This document shows positions 1 through 7,934 of a stretch of 36,903 bases of DNA, piece after piece (position 1 is the first letter of the stretch; every line of letters begins with the position of its first letter). Location of the stretch: the NCBI GenBank assembly GCA_947382415.1, contig CANCYO010000026.1:1-36903 (forward strand), given 5' to 3'. The translations under genes were made by a program, and so were the position numbers. The DNA is from an uncultured Lachnospiraceae bacterium. Its GTDB lineage: Bacteria; Bacillota; Clostridia; Lachnospirales; Lachnospiraceae. The notes below the pieces were generated by a model. It saw nothing but the letters and a program-made list of their open reading frames with translations, searched no databases and was not told where the DNA came from.

Positions 1-624
1 GTGACTCCGGTGATGCGGTCGTCGGTGTCGTATTGGTAGTTTGTGGTGACGGATGTCGCATCTCCTGATCTTTGGGGGAGTGCCGTCCGGATTGTCTGTG
101 ATCACGACTTCGTAGCTGTTGCTGCCGTTGGCGTAGCCTTCTTCTGTCCGGGTCAGGGAGTTGTCGATCTCTGCCAGATCCCCGGATTCCGCCTCATAGT
201 GGATGGGCTCCGGATATACAACCAGGACTCTGCTGTTGTCACTGAGGAAATATTCCTTGGAAAAGGTGTCTCTTTTTTCCTCTATCTCGCTTACGACTTC
301 CGGTTGTATATCTGCCCCTTCCATGTCAGGCATACTGTCTTGGAAGGCTGTAATATCTGTTTCCCCTGCCGCTATTTCTGCTACTGTTTGCGCTGTTGTC
401 TCCGCTGCTACCTCTGCTGTTATCTCAGCCGCTTTCTCCAGCGTCCGCTCCGTAGCGGCTCCTCCGTCTGTCTGCGCCTCTGCTGTCAGCACGTTGTTCT
501 GTAGGAGCAGGGACAGGATAAGAGTGTAGCAGAGAATCTTTTTGAAAGTTTTTCTCATACTTCTGTCGGTTTTTCTGCTATTTTCCGTTTTAATTCTCTG
601 ATTGTCTTTTTTGTTCTCTTCCAT
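1..624 (-). CDS. RHS/wall-associated surface protein, N-terminal part (cut by window edge, apparent frameshift)
   Basis: Reading the minus strand from ATG at 624 gives an open frame of about 180 residues. It has a basic N-terminus, a hydrophobic signal-like segment (about residues 31-46, ILCYTLILSLLLQNNV), then an Ala/Glu/Thr-rich low-complexity stretch (AEITAEVAAETTAQ...). A segment follows that resembles the start of large Lachnospiraceae RHS/DNRLRE surface proteins (EEKRDTFSKEYFLSDNSRV, YPEPIHYE, LAEIDNSLTRTEEGYAN). Near the edge the frame changes at a run of five G (74-78): the other frame reads TSVTTNYQYDTDDRITGV, a typical RHS/YD repeat. In relatives this repeat lies many hundreds of residues further on, so an internal deletion or a misassembly is likely. 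The protein would be secreted. An alternative start is ATG at 558. The ribosome binding site is weak (AAAGAAG). Confidence 0.6.
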   Translation of the reverse strand, partial: MEENKKDNQRIKTENSRKTDRSMRKTFKKILCYTLILSLLLQNNVLTAEAQTDGGAATERTLEKAAEITAEVAAETTAQTVAEIAAGETDITAFQDSMPDMEGADIQPEVVSEIEEKRDTFSKEYFLSDNSRVLVVYPEPIHYEAESGDLAEIDNSLTRTEEGYANGSNSYEVVITDNPDGTPPKIRRCDIRHHKLPIRHRRPHHRSH

Positions 625-824
625 AGCTTCTTTTGTAAACCTCTATATAATATTTATTTTCGGAACCTGTAGTCATTACAGCTACTAACATCTTATTGTT
701 GTTATTACAGCATCATATTACAACCTGTTTCCAGTTTTTGTCAATGCGCATTTGACACTATGTACTATTATTTACCACGGTATCACTTCAAAACCTTTAA
801 TAAAGCTAACCCGATTTTGTGTAC

Positions 825-862
825 AAAAAAAAACAGCGGCATCGGTAAGTAAGCACCGCTGT
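825..862 (-). terminator. Rho-independent terminator after the 731-residue protein gene
   Basis: On the minus strand a hairpin with a 7-bp stem (ACAGCGG/CCGCTGT; arms at 856-862 and 833-839) is followed by nine T (825-833). It lies 16 bases after the stop of the gene at 878-3073. The rest of 625-824 holds no gene that I can see; it must contain the promoter of the surface-protein gene starting at 624. Confidence 0.85.
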
Positions 863-877
863 CGCTGCATCTATACA

Positions 878-3073
878 TTATTCCATACTGTCATCTCCAA
901 AGATAGCCAGCAGAGCCTCATGTGCCGTCAACTGTTTTTCATCTGTCTGTTCAGACTCCTCAGCCTGCTCCGGCTCGCTCTCAATTTGCTCCTTCAAGCC
1001 CTCTTCTTCATCTGTCCCGCTATCATAACCAACTTCATCCGCCGTCTCACCCTTCATATCTTCTGTCTTATCCGTTTCATCCATGACTTCCGCAGATTCC
1101 GTTTTCTCCGCTCCCACCGCGTATTTCGCAGGTTCCGCTTCTTCCGCCTCATCCATTGATTGCACCTTCTCCGCTTCCTCGTCATAAGCCCGGTCGAAAG
1201 CTTCCTGCGCTTCCCTCAAGGCTGCGCGGGCTTCCTCATAAACAGCGCGAAGTCTCTCTGCCTGAGCCTGTGCTTTCTTAACGTCATCCATGTATCTGTG
1301 AAGTCCCTGATCTGTCTTCTCAAAGAGAAGGATTCCCAGATCGTCCCCATCTTTGACATACTTGTCATAATTTTCATCGGTGGGAATACCTTTGTCAACG
1401 ACAGGATCTGTAGGTTCCACATACGTAAGTTTGCTGCCGTTCCAGGTCGTCACGGACACCAGCTTATTCTCCACGGAAGTGATCATTCTGTCACAGCTTC
1501 CCGTGTAAGAATATCTGGCATCTTTATGCGTAAGCTGCATATCTTCCTTGCTCACGGCAGCTACATCCATCCTGGCCCGCACATTGGCCGAGGTGGAAGC
1601 CGCGCCGTTTGCTGAGATAGCCTCTTTGATGCCGGCGGAAATACCTCCGTTTAATCCGCGCACGGCAATTTTCTGTGCTGCCAGAACCGCATTGTCCGCC
1701 GCCATGGAATCAGCCTCGGCGATCGTCCTGGCGGAGGCCTCCGCCGTGACGTTTCCACGCATCACATAAGCCACCGTAGGCTTGGAGCTCTTCCAGTCGA
1801 TATCCTGCGGATTCAACAGCTCGCTTCCCTCGGGAAGTTGTGCCAATACAGCGGACAAATCGTTACTTTGGCTTCTGCCCAAAAATCCCTGTTTTAAACT
1901 CACTGTGGAGGTCAGTCTCTTGGTATAAGAAACCGATACCTCGCCGCCGGTCATCTGAAAGGTCTTGATAGTATTCATCCAGCCCACGTTTTCCGTCACA
2001 TCCGCTTGCAGATTCACACAGGAAATATCGATGACGTGAAATCCTTTTTCGTCCAGATATTCACTGATGGGTTTTGCAAACTGCCTGCGCAGGTTCTCCT
2101 CATCACTGTCGGCAGCATTATATCCTTCCACGCCCTTGCCCAGCTTTCGCACTACGCCTGTCAGATCGATATTCGTAGTGTATACCGGAACAAAATTGAA
2201 CTCGGCCACAGTAGTTCCCTCCATGACCGTATCCACCCGCAGATTGATCTCGCCCTCCTGAATCTCCTTTTCCGCAGCCGCTCTGGCCGCCTCGGCACTG
2301 TCGTAAATCGGCTCCGGGCTGGCAAATTTTCTCGTCTCCACAGTGACGGTAGTCACATCGTTGGTAAGGGCGCAGACTAACTGTCCGGCCTTATTAAAAG
2401 AATACTTTCTCTCCTCATTGCTGCCCAGAAGAATTTTGCTGTTGCCCTCGTCCTCTATGATCATGGTAGTATCGCCGTCAAGGACTGTCCCGCCTGCGTC
2501 CCGGGCTTTTTGAAAATATTCGTCTTCTACTTTGACGACCTCGCCTCTGGCAATCCGCTCCTCCAATTCTTCAGTAGAGACTGACTCCCGTTCCGTGACG
2601 CCGTCCGAGCCGTAAAGCACATATTTTTCGGGCTTACCGGGCTCCAGAATCACGTTTTCAAAAGTCTTTTCAAATAGAATCAGGTGCTTTCCGTCTTCAC
2701 CCGGCTTGTAATTATACCCCACGCTTCTCTTCCTGCCCGAAGGCATGGTAAAAACCGCTTCGATATAATCCCTGTCCGGATCGTCAAAGCGTGTGAACTC
2801 CGGTTCCAGCTCCACTGTACAGCCGTCCTTCAAAATATGGGGCAGATAATAGCTCTCCAGAATCAGTCTGCATTTTTGATCCAGCAGGTCCTTATCGGAG
2901 GAATCCAGCTCCTCCAATTGCGCAAGCTTCAGAATTCCCTTCTGGCGCTTAGTAAAGACAGTGTCACGTCCCGCTTTCATTTGATCATATGCTTTACTCT
3001 CCGCCGCTCTGGCCTCTTCCAATGCCTGCCGGGCCGCACCCTCATCCAAATGTCCTTTTGTCTCCTCAACCAT
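878..3073 (-). CDS. Protein of unknown function, 731 residues, acidic coiled-coil tail
   Basis: I do not recognise the family. The protein has no signal peptide or membrane segment, so it is probably cytoplasmic. The first ~60 residues are charged and helical (ALEEARAAESKAYDQMKAG). The middle (about 90-480) alternates beta-like segments with Thr/Val-rich stretches. Residues about 430-500 are Ala-rich (TAEASARTIAEADSMAADNA). The region after about 600 is a predicted coiled coil (KKAQAQAERLRAVYEEARAA) leading into a very acidic, Glu/Asp-rich low-complexity tail of about 100 residues. The gene follows trxA by 34 bases, so it is probably the last gene of the trmB-trxA transcript and ends at the terminator at 825-862. 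The start is the first ATG, after GGGAAGAAAG. The frame is long and intact, so the gene is real, but no function can be assigned. Confidence 0.85.
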   Translation of the reverse strand: MVEETKGHLDEGAARQALEEARAAESKAYDQMKAGRDTVFTKRQKGILKLAQLEELDSSDKDLLDQKCRLILESYYLPHILKDGCTVELEPEFTRFDDPDRDYIEAVFTMPSGRKRSVGYNYKPGEDGKHLILFEKTFENVILEPGKPEKYVLYGSDGVTERESVSTEELEERIARGEVVKVEDEYFQKARDAGGTVLDGDTTMIIEDEGNSKILLGSNEERKYSFNKAGQLVCALTNDVTTVTVETRKFASPEPIYDSAEAARAAAEKEIQEGEINLRVDTVMEGTTVAEFNFVPVYTTNIDLTGVVRKLGKGVEGYNAADSDEENLRRQFAKPISEYLDEKGFHVIDISCVNLQADVTENVGWMNTIKTFQMTGGEVSVSYTKRLTSTVSLKQGFLGRSQSNDLSAVLAQLPEGSELLNPQDIDWKSSKPTVAYVMRGNVTAEASARTIAEADSMAADNAVLAAQKIAVRGLNGGISAGIKEAISANGAASTSANVRARMDVAAVSKEDMQLTHKDARYSYTGSCDRMITSVENKLVSVTTWNGSKLTYVEPTDPVVDKGIPTDENYDKYVKDGDDLGILLFEKTDQGLHRYMDDVKKAQAQAERLRAVYEEARAALREAQEAFDRAYDEEAEKVQSMDEAEEAEPAKYAVGAEKTESAEVMDETDKTEDMKGETADEVGYDSGTDEEEGLKEQIESEPEQAEESEQTDEKQLTAHEALLAIFGDDSME

Positions 3074-3107
3074 CTTTCTTCCCGCTCTCTGTAGATATTA
3101 TAAAGTC

Positions 3108-3425
3108 TTAAAGCTGTGCGTCCAGCTTGTCCCGCAGATCGTCCGCAGGCATGGCACCCATATAGGTAGCCACCGGCTCTCCGCCTTTAAAAACAATAAA
3201 GGTGGGAATACTGGCCACCCGGTATTTCTGGGTCAGAGGCATATTGTCATCCGTATTGCACTTGCCTATTTTAATCCTGCCGTCATACTCCTCAGCAAGT
3301 TTTTCCACAATGGGGGCCATCATCTTGCAGGGGCCGCACCAGTCGGCATAAAAATCCACCAATACCGGAAGTTCAGATTTCAGTACCTCTTCTTCAAAAT
3401 TTGCCGTAGTAAACTTATACTCCAT
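3108..3425 (-). CDS. trxA: Thioredoxin
   Basis: This is a 105-residue thioredoxin, a cytoplasmic disulfide reductase that keeps protein thiols reduced and is itself recharged by thioredoxin reductase. The active site WCGPCK has the catalytic cysteines at residues 30 and 33; the preceding VLVDFYAD and the cis-proline loop (VASIPTFIVF) are also present. Length is normal. An in-frame ATG lies 15 bases upstream, but GGGAGGA sits just before the start chosen here, at good spacing, so ATG at 3425 is preferred. It lies between trmB and the large unknown gene on the same strand. No thioredoxin reductase gene is in the window. Confidence 0.95.
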   Translation of the reverse strand: MEYKFTTANFEEEVLKSELPVLVDFYADWCGPCKMMAPIVEKLAEEYDGRIKIGKCNTDDNMPLTQKYRVASIPTFIVFKGGEPVATYMGAMPADDLRDKLDAQL

Positions 3426-3478
3426 TTTTCGTCCTCCCATAATAATCGTTGTTTTCTTCTATTCTCATTTTCATGAAA

Positions 3479-4123
3479 CTATCTGCAAATAATATATTTA
3501 CAGATGGGATTACCCATGGCGGAAAATTTCTCTTCATACTCCGTCATCACATTGCCCTCCATCAGACGCGGATCCCCGTGCAGATCATAGCTTAACTCCC
3601 GGGCATGCCATCCGGCGGGCACAAGCTCCTCCACCGCAAAATCAAACAGCTCGCGATTGTCAGTCTTGAACTCCAAAAGTCCCTGCGGCTGCAGGATCAG
3701 GTCATAGCGGGCCAGAAATTCCCGGGATGGAAGCCTTCTTTTCGCATGTCTGTCCTTGGGCCATGGATCGGAAAAATTCAGATAAATACGATCAACCTCT
3801 CCCGGCGCAAACACCTTCGCGATATCTTCGGCGTCCATGCGGATGAACTTCAGGTTCGGCAGCTCTTCTTCCTCCATTTTCTGAATGGCGCGCAGCAGTA
3901 CGCTGGAATACTTTTCAATCCCGATATAATTTACCTCCGGGTGCTCCTTAGCCATAGTATGGATAAATCGACCTTTTCCCATTCCTATCTCAATGTGGAT
4001 GGGCTGGCGGTTTCCAAAAATTTCATGCCAGGTTCCGGGACAGTCAAAAAGCTCCGCCTCAGGCACTACAAACGGACTTTCGGCAATAACCTGCCTGGAT
4101 CCGGTGATATTTCTCAATCTCAT
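3479..4123 (-). CDS. trmB: tRNA (guanine-N7-)-methyltransferase
   Basis: TrmB transfers a methyl group from S-adenosylmethionine to N7 of G46 in the variable loop of tRNAs. The 214-residue length is typical. The SAM-binding signature is visible (IHIEIGMGKGRFI, about residues 43-55), as are the family motifs YIGIEKYSSV and the substrate-site block NFSDPWPKDRHAKRRL (about 116-131), followed by a FKTDN motif near residue 152. The start has GGAGGG nine bases upstream. It heads the minus-strand group trmB-trxA-unknown and is divergent from the carboxypeptidase gene at 4287. Confidence 0.95.
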   Translation of the reverse strand: MRLRNITGSRQVIAESPFVVPEAELFDCPGTWHEIFGNRQPIHIEIGMGKGRFIHTMAKEHPEVNYIGIEKYSSVLLRAIQKMEEEELPNLKFIRMDAEDIAKVFAPGEVDRIYLNFSDPWPKDRHAKRRLPSREFLARYDLILQPQGLLEFKTDNRELFDFAVEELVPAGWHARELSYDLHGDPRLMEGNVMTEYEEKFSAMGNPICKYIICR

Positions 4124-4156
4124 ATAAAAGATTCCCTCCGAAACTTTACCTACTTA

Positions 4157-4185
4157 AGCTTACTTTATCTGTTGAAACTTGTCAA
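4157..4185 (-). promoter_or_regulatory. Predicted sigma-A promoter for trmB
   Basis: On the minus strand, TTGACA (4185-4180) is separated by 17 bases from TAAGCT (4162-4157). The -35 is consensus and the -10 is poor. It points to trmB, 34 bases before its start. Confidence 0.45.
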
Positions 4186-4195
4186 TCAACAAGTT
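4176..4195. promoter_or_regulatory. Inverted repeat over the divergent -35 boxes
   Basis: AACTTGT (4176-4182) and ACAAGTT (4189-4195) form a perfect 7-bp inverted repeat with a 6-base centre. It covers the -35 boxes of both divergent promoters (trmB and the carboxypeptidase), so it could be an operator. No regulator can be named. Confidence 0.35.
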
Positions 4196-4207
4196 ATGTT
4201 GTATGAT
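4179..4207 (+). promoter_or_regulatory. Predicted sigma-A promoter for the D-Ala-D-Ala carboxypeptidase
   Basis: TTGTCA (4179-4184), a 17-base spacer and TATGAT (4202-4207) match the sigma-A consensus well. The expected transcript start is near 4214, about 70 bases before the ATG at 4287. Confidence 0.65.
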
Positions 4208-4286
4208 AAAAATAATACCTTCTTTATAAACTGAGCATACTGTAAACGTACTGATATTGATAAAATAAAACGACAGGACGGTTTTT

Positions 4287-5858
4287 ATGGATAAAAAGAT
4301 CCTTTTAATTATACGGATTCGCGCCGTGGCCGCTCTCTGTGCGGCCTGTCTTTCTTTGTCCTGTACGGGTCTGCCGGCATCTGCCGCTCCCGCCCCTTCG
4401 GTCAGGGAACAGAATATAGCCGCCAATCAGGCCATTCCCGTAGAATCCAACGAAATTGCAAACTGGCCCACCGGGCCCATCGTCAGCGCCGAATCAGCTA
4501 TCCTGATGGAACTGGAGACCGGCGTCATTCTCTATGAAAAGAATATTCACGCCAGGGAATATCCTGCCAGCACCACCAAGATCCTCACCTCTCTGATCGC
4601 ATCGGAGGAATGTTCTCTCGACGAGACTGTCTCCTTCTCCCATGAGGCAGTGTTCAGCATTCCCGTGGGCAGCAACCATGTGGCCATGAATGAAGGCGAT
4701 ACCCTTACCATGGAACAATGCCTGCAGGCCATACTCATCCGCTCCGCCAATGAGGTTTCCTATGCGGTTGCGGAACATATCGGCGGAAGCTGGGACGATT
4801 TTGCCAAGATGATGAACGACCGGGCAGCGGAGCTTGGCTGTGTGGATTCTCACTTTGTAAACCCCAATGGACTGCCCGACGACAATCACTACACCAGCGC
4901 CTATGATCTGGCTATGATCGGACGTGCCTTTTTCTCCAACGAAATGCTCTGTCAGATGACGCAGATGCCTCTGCTCTATCTCACCAAAAAGAATGGTGAA
5001 CTGGTGGACGCCAATCAGATGGAGCTTCTGCCCGGCAAAAAATACGCCTATGATTATCTGGTGGGCTGCAAGACCGGTTACACTGACGACGCCCGAAGCT
5101 GTCTTGTGTCCTGCGCGGAAAAGGACGGCATGAAGCTGATCTGCGTGGTGCTGAAGGACGAGTCCCCCAATCATTATGAAGATACTCTGGCTCTGTTCAA
5201 CTACGGATTCGGCAATTTTGAAAAAGCAAATATTTCCCGGTCCGAGGTTAAGTATAATATTGAAGGCTCCGGCTTTTACAGTGACAATGATATATTCGGC
5301 AACTCCAAACCGATTCTGACCCTGAATCAGAATGACTGTGTCATACTTCCTAAAACTGTGAATTTTAAGGATCTGGATTCAGAGATTTCTTATTCCACGG
5401 AAAATACCAATCAGGTGGCCCTGATTCACTACAGCTACCACGGAGTTCCCATCGGTTCAGCCTCTGTGGATCTGGCCACCGGCGGTCAGGGCACCTATTC
5501 CTTTGATCCTGTGACCGAACCGGAGGAGGCGGAAGAAAAGTCTCATCTTCCATCCGTTATCTTTATCAATGTATTGAAAGTATTGATGTGGGCAGCAGGG
5601 ATCGCAGGGACTGCCGCGTTTGCTCTGTTTCTCATTAAATCCTGCAAAAGCTATGCCGCCAGACATCCCAACAGCCGCCGTAACTGGAAAAAAGACCGGC
5701 GCAGACAACACAGCTACATCCATAAAAGCGGACAGACACTGTCTGCGAAACGGCGCGAAGATATCCGGCAGGCCAAACGCCGTCAGAGAAAATCCCGGCG
5801 TATGTTTAAGTCGACTAAAACCCGAATTTCAAATACGGACAGGAATCTGACCTTTTAG
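4287..5858 (+). CDS. D-alanyl-D-alanine carboxypeptidase (PBP5/DacF type)
   Basis: This is a secreted low-molecular-weight penicillin-binding protein (523 residues) that trims the terminal D-Ala from peptidoglycan stem peptides outside the membrane. A signal peptide covers about residues 1-34. All three active-site motifs of the serine DD-peptidase family are present: STTK (nucleophile Ser95, Lys98), SAN (153-155) and KTG (262-264). A PBP5-type C-terminal beta domain follows (about 310-405). Unlike classical DacF with a short amphipathic anchor, this protein has a full hydrophobic segment (about 423-450) and then some 70 very basic residues (NSRRNWKKDRRRQ, RRQRKSRRMFK), likely a cytoplasmic tail. 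The promoter is at 4179-4207. The gene ends inside the hairpin at 5835-5874, overlapping the convergent exonuclease gene by 4 bases. Confidence 0.93.
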   Translation: MDKKILLIIRIRAVAALCAACLSLSCTGLPASAAPAPSVREQNIAANQAIPVESNEIANWPTGPIVSAESAILMELETGVILYEKNIHAREYPASTTKILTSLIASEECSLDETVSFSHEAVFSIPVGSNHVAMNEGDTLTMEQCLQAILIRSANEVSYAVAEHIGGSWDDFAKMMNDRAAELGCVDSHFVNPNGLPDDNHYTSAYDLAMIGRAFFSNEMLCQMTQMPLLYLTKKNGELVDANQMELLPGKKYAYDYLVGCKTGYTDDARSCLVSCAEKDGMKLICVVLKDESPNHYEDTLALFNYGFGNFEKANISRSEVKYNIEGSGFYSDNDIFGNSKPILTLNQNDCVILPKTVNFKDLDSEISYSTENTNQVALIHYSYHGVPIGSASVDLATGGQGTYSFDPVTEPEEAEEKSHLPSVIFINVLKVLMWAAGIAGTAAFALFLIKSCKSYAARHPNSRRNWKKDRRRQHSYIHKSGQTLSAKRREDIRQAKRRQRKSRRMFKSTKTRISNTDRNLTF

Positions 5859-5874
5859 TCGGATTCCTGTCCGT
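5835..5874. terminator. Bidirectional terminator shared by two convergent genes
   Basis: A perfect 13-bp stem (ACGGACAGGAATC at 5835-5847 with its complement at 5862-5874) has a 14-base loop that contains the stop codons of both the carboxypeptidase (TAG 5856-5858) and the exonuclease (TAA on the minus strand, 5857-5855). The T-tracts are short (GTGTTTTG on plus, TATTTG on minus), so termination may be moderate. Confidence 0.75.
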
Positions 5875-6817
5875 GTTTTGTATGTCTCTCTTTGGCCCGA
5901 AGCCTGCGGTCTTTCAGCTCATCTGCCGCCTCCTGGCTGATCAGCTTGGTGGTTTTCACCACATAGATGCCGCCCCCGTCCGTCTTTCTGATCCTGATCT
6001 TACCCTTCAGATATCCGTGCTTTTCACAGTAAGCCAGACAATAATAATGCCTGCCGTTAGCCGTAAACCATTTGATCTTCTTGCGAAGATTCCTGTGACA
6101 GAGATAGCATTTGCTGGAGCTCACCTCTCTGTCCGCAAACGCCGCCGTCTTGTCCGGAAACACACGGGAAATAAACTTGGCATAGGTGTCGAACTGTACT
6201 TTAACTTCATCCGCCCGGCACTTTGGCACATGAAATACATCATAGGACTCACTGTGCAGAAGTTCCGGTTTCTCCTGAATCATATGGGCAAATACTCCGG
6301 CCGTATAATACGCGTCGCTGAACGCGCGGTGAAAAGGGATATCCTTCTCCACCTGCAGAAAATCCACGGCATATTCCAAAGCCCTGCGGGACTTCCTGTC
6401 CTCGTAGGCAATACTGAACAGCTTCTGGACGTCCAGGTAACGGATGGGTTTATCTGACAGTGGCGTCATATCGTAAAACTTCATATTGCGCTGAAGCTCC
6501 GTCAGATCCGATCCCCCCCAGGTACAGAACAGATATTCCTCCTCACCGCACCAGTCCAGAAAGCTCTGTGCGACCTGGGCAAAGGGTTTGCCCCGCTCCA
6601 GCTCCTGTATCTGCATGTGGATCAGTTTGCTGGTAAATTGATGCATCTCATGATAGACCGCAGGTTTGACAAGCTCGCTGAACTCTCCTATCATCACGCA
6701 ATCCTCATTCAGTTTAATGGCTCCGATCTCAATGATCTCAAAGGGAAGAACCTCCACTTCCGCCTCCGTACCGGTGCTGCTCTGGTTCCACTCCAGATCT
6801 AATACGATATACTTCAA
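5855..6817 (-). CDS. DEDDh 3'-5' exonuclease (KapD-like)
   Basis: The N-terminal half is an RNase T/DnaQ-type exonuclease fold. The first acidic pair lies in YIVDLEW-like context at the very start (Asp7 and Glu9), a second motif is near residues 110-120 (WGGSDLTELQ), and the third His-x4-Asp block is HRAFSDAYYTAGVF (about 174-187). These are the metal-binding residues of the DEDDh family, which degrade DNA or RNA from the 3' end. The C-terminal ~100 residues are basic and carry a CYLCHRNL and a YYCLAYC pair that could bind zinc. The nearest named relative is KapD, a sporulation inhibitor in Bacillus, but the same function is not shown here. The start overlaps the stop of the preceding hydrolase gene (ATGA), so the two are translationally coupled. 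It is the last gene of the proS operon. Confidence 0.8.
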   Translation of the reverse strand: MKYIVLDLEWNQSSTGTEAEVEVLPFEIIEIGAIKLNEDCVMIGEFSELVKPAVYHEMHQFTSKLIHMQIQELERGKPFAQVAQSFLDWCGEEEYLFCTWGGSDLTELQRNMKFYDMTPLSDKPIRYLDVQKLFSIAYEDRKSRRALEYAVDFLQVEKDIPFHRAFSDAYYTAGVFAHMIQEKPELLHSESYDVFHVPKCRADEVKVQFDTYAKFISRVFPDKTAAFADREVSSSKCYLCHRNLRKKIKWFTANGRHYYCLAYCEKHGYLKGKIRIRKTDGGGIYVVKTTKLISQEAADELKDRRLRAKERHTKHGQESD

Positions 6818-7923
6818 GCCTGCTCCTCTCCATCCGCAAGAAACCGATCCAGAACCTCCTCATGCCAGCAATGCCCTCCCTCCCGGATATCGTGGAGAGG
6901 ATAGGATCCGTCATCGTAAAGCCTGTATGCCTTTTGCACAACTTCCAACTGTTCATATACATTGTCAAGTCCCCGGGGACCATTCAGATGATCGTCCCGG
7001 CAGGACTGAAATGCCACAGGTCTGGGAGCGATCAGGGACGCGATATCTCCCATGTCAAAATGCTCCCACAGATGAGGAACATAATTGCAGTTGCAATTTC
7101 CGTTTAAGATCATCAGAGAATCCTTATAGCCATAGAGATAACCGCTGATAATACACCGTTTAATGCGCTCATCCAGCGCGGCCAGCCACAGTACCTGCAT
7201 ACCGCCGCCCGAAAAACCCACGGCGCCGAGATTGTCCGTATCCCACTCTCCCCGCTCGTAGACATAATCGATCAGGCGCATGGCGTCCCAGGTACACATA
7301 CCCGCCACGGTCTCCCCAATAGGCTCTGCCATATGAGCCAGATGAAAGCAGCTGCTGGTCATAAAATCCGTCTCACTTCCGGGAGTCTGCTTCTTTTCGT
7401 CCCGGCGCTCTCCAAACCCGCGGCAGTCGGGACATAATGCCACATATCCCCGCCGTACAAGCTGCATACCATAGTCATAATTAAAGAACTTTATTTTATC
7501 CATGACTGCAGGAATTTCATAGCAGCCAGCCACAGAATATTTTCCCGCACCCTGATGCCCGGGCAATGCCAGAAAGCAGAGAGGTTTCTCCTCATTCTTT
7601 TTGGGAGGGATCAGAATATACATAGGCATCCATGTGTCGGGCTCCACCTGGATCAAGACCTTTTCCCGCACAATACCGCCCTCCAGCGTGATACGCTCCT
7701 CCAGCCGGGGCTCCAGCGGGCAGTCCTCCATATACTTCAATCCCAAAAGCTCCTTCAGCGTCTCACGGGACTCCTTCTTCCAGCTCTCAAACTCCTCCAC
7801 AGTGCTGCCGGCAAAAGCATCCTGACGGGCATATTTATCAAATTTTTTCAACATCAGCGAGAGGGAACCATAAAATCTGGGAATCTCAATAATTCTGTCT
7901 GTACTGCTATTTGTACTGTTCAT
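6814..7923 (-). CDS. Alpha/beta hydrolase (acetyl xylan esterase/dienelactone hydrolase-like)
   Basis: This 369-residue cytoplasmic protein has an alpha/beta hydrolase core. The nucleophile elbow is GFSGGG with Ser238; an acidic residue near 310 (SCRDDHL) and His351 (REGGHCW) complete a plausible triad. The oxyanion region is LALPGHQGAG (about 118-127). Its sequence resembles the family of predicted acetyl esterases and dienelactone hydrolases often found next to carbohydrate genes, but no substrate can be assigned. It has a strong ribosome binding site (AAGGAGG) and follows another hydrolase of a different subfamily by 11 bases. It overlaps the exonuclease start by 4 bases. Confidence 0.8.
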   Translation of the reverse strand: MNSTNSSTDRIIEIPRFYGSLSLMLKKFDKYARQDAFAGSTVEEFESWKKESRETLKELLGLKYMEDCPLEPRLEERITLEGGIVREKVLIQVEPDTWMPMYILIPPKKNEEKPLCFLALPGHQGAGKYSVAGCYEIPAVMDKIKFFNYDYGMQLVRRGYVALCPDCRGFGERRDEKKQTPGSETDFMTSSCFHLAHMAEPIGETVAGMCTWDAMRLIDYVYERGEWDTDNLGAVGFSGGGMQVLWLAALDERIKRCIISGYLYGYKDSLMILNGNCNCNYVPHLWEHFDMGDIASLIAPRPVAFQSCRDDHLNGPRGLDNVYEQLEVVQKAYRLYDDGSYPLHDIREGGHCWHEEVLDRFLADGEEQA

Positions 7924-7934
7924 ATTGTACCTCC

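Noticed and set aside
1..40. Adapter sequence at the left contig end as well
   Set aside because: Neither strand of the first bases matches the TruSeq adapter; the sequence continues an RHS-type coding frame.
43..529. Two overlapping plus-strand frames at the left edge
   Set aside because: Both read the opposite strand of the RHS-type surface protein; the low-complexity Ala/Glu codons create open antisense frames rich in Cys, Leu and Ser.
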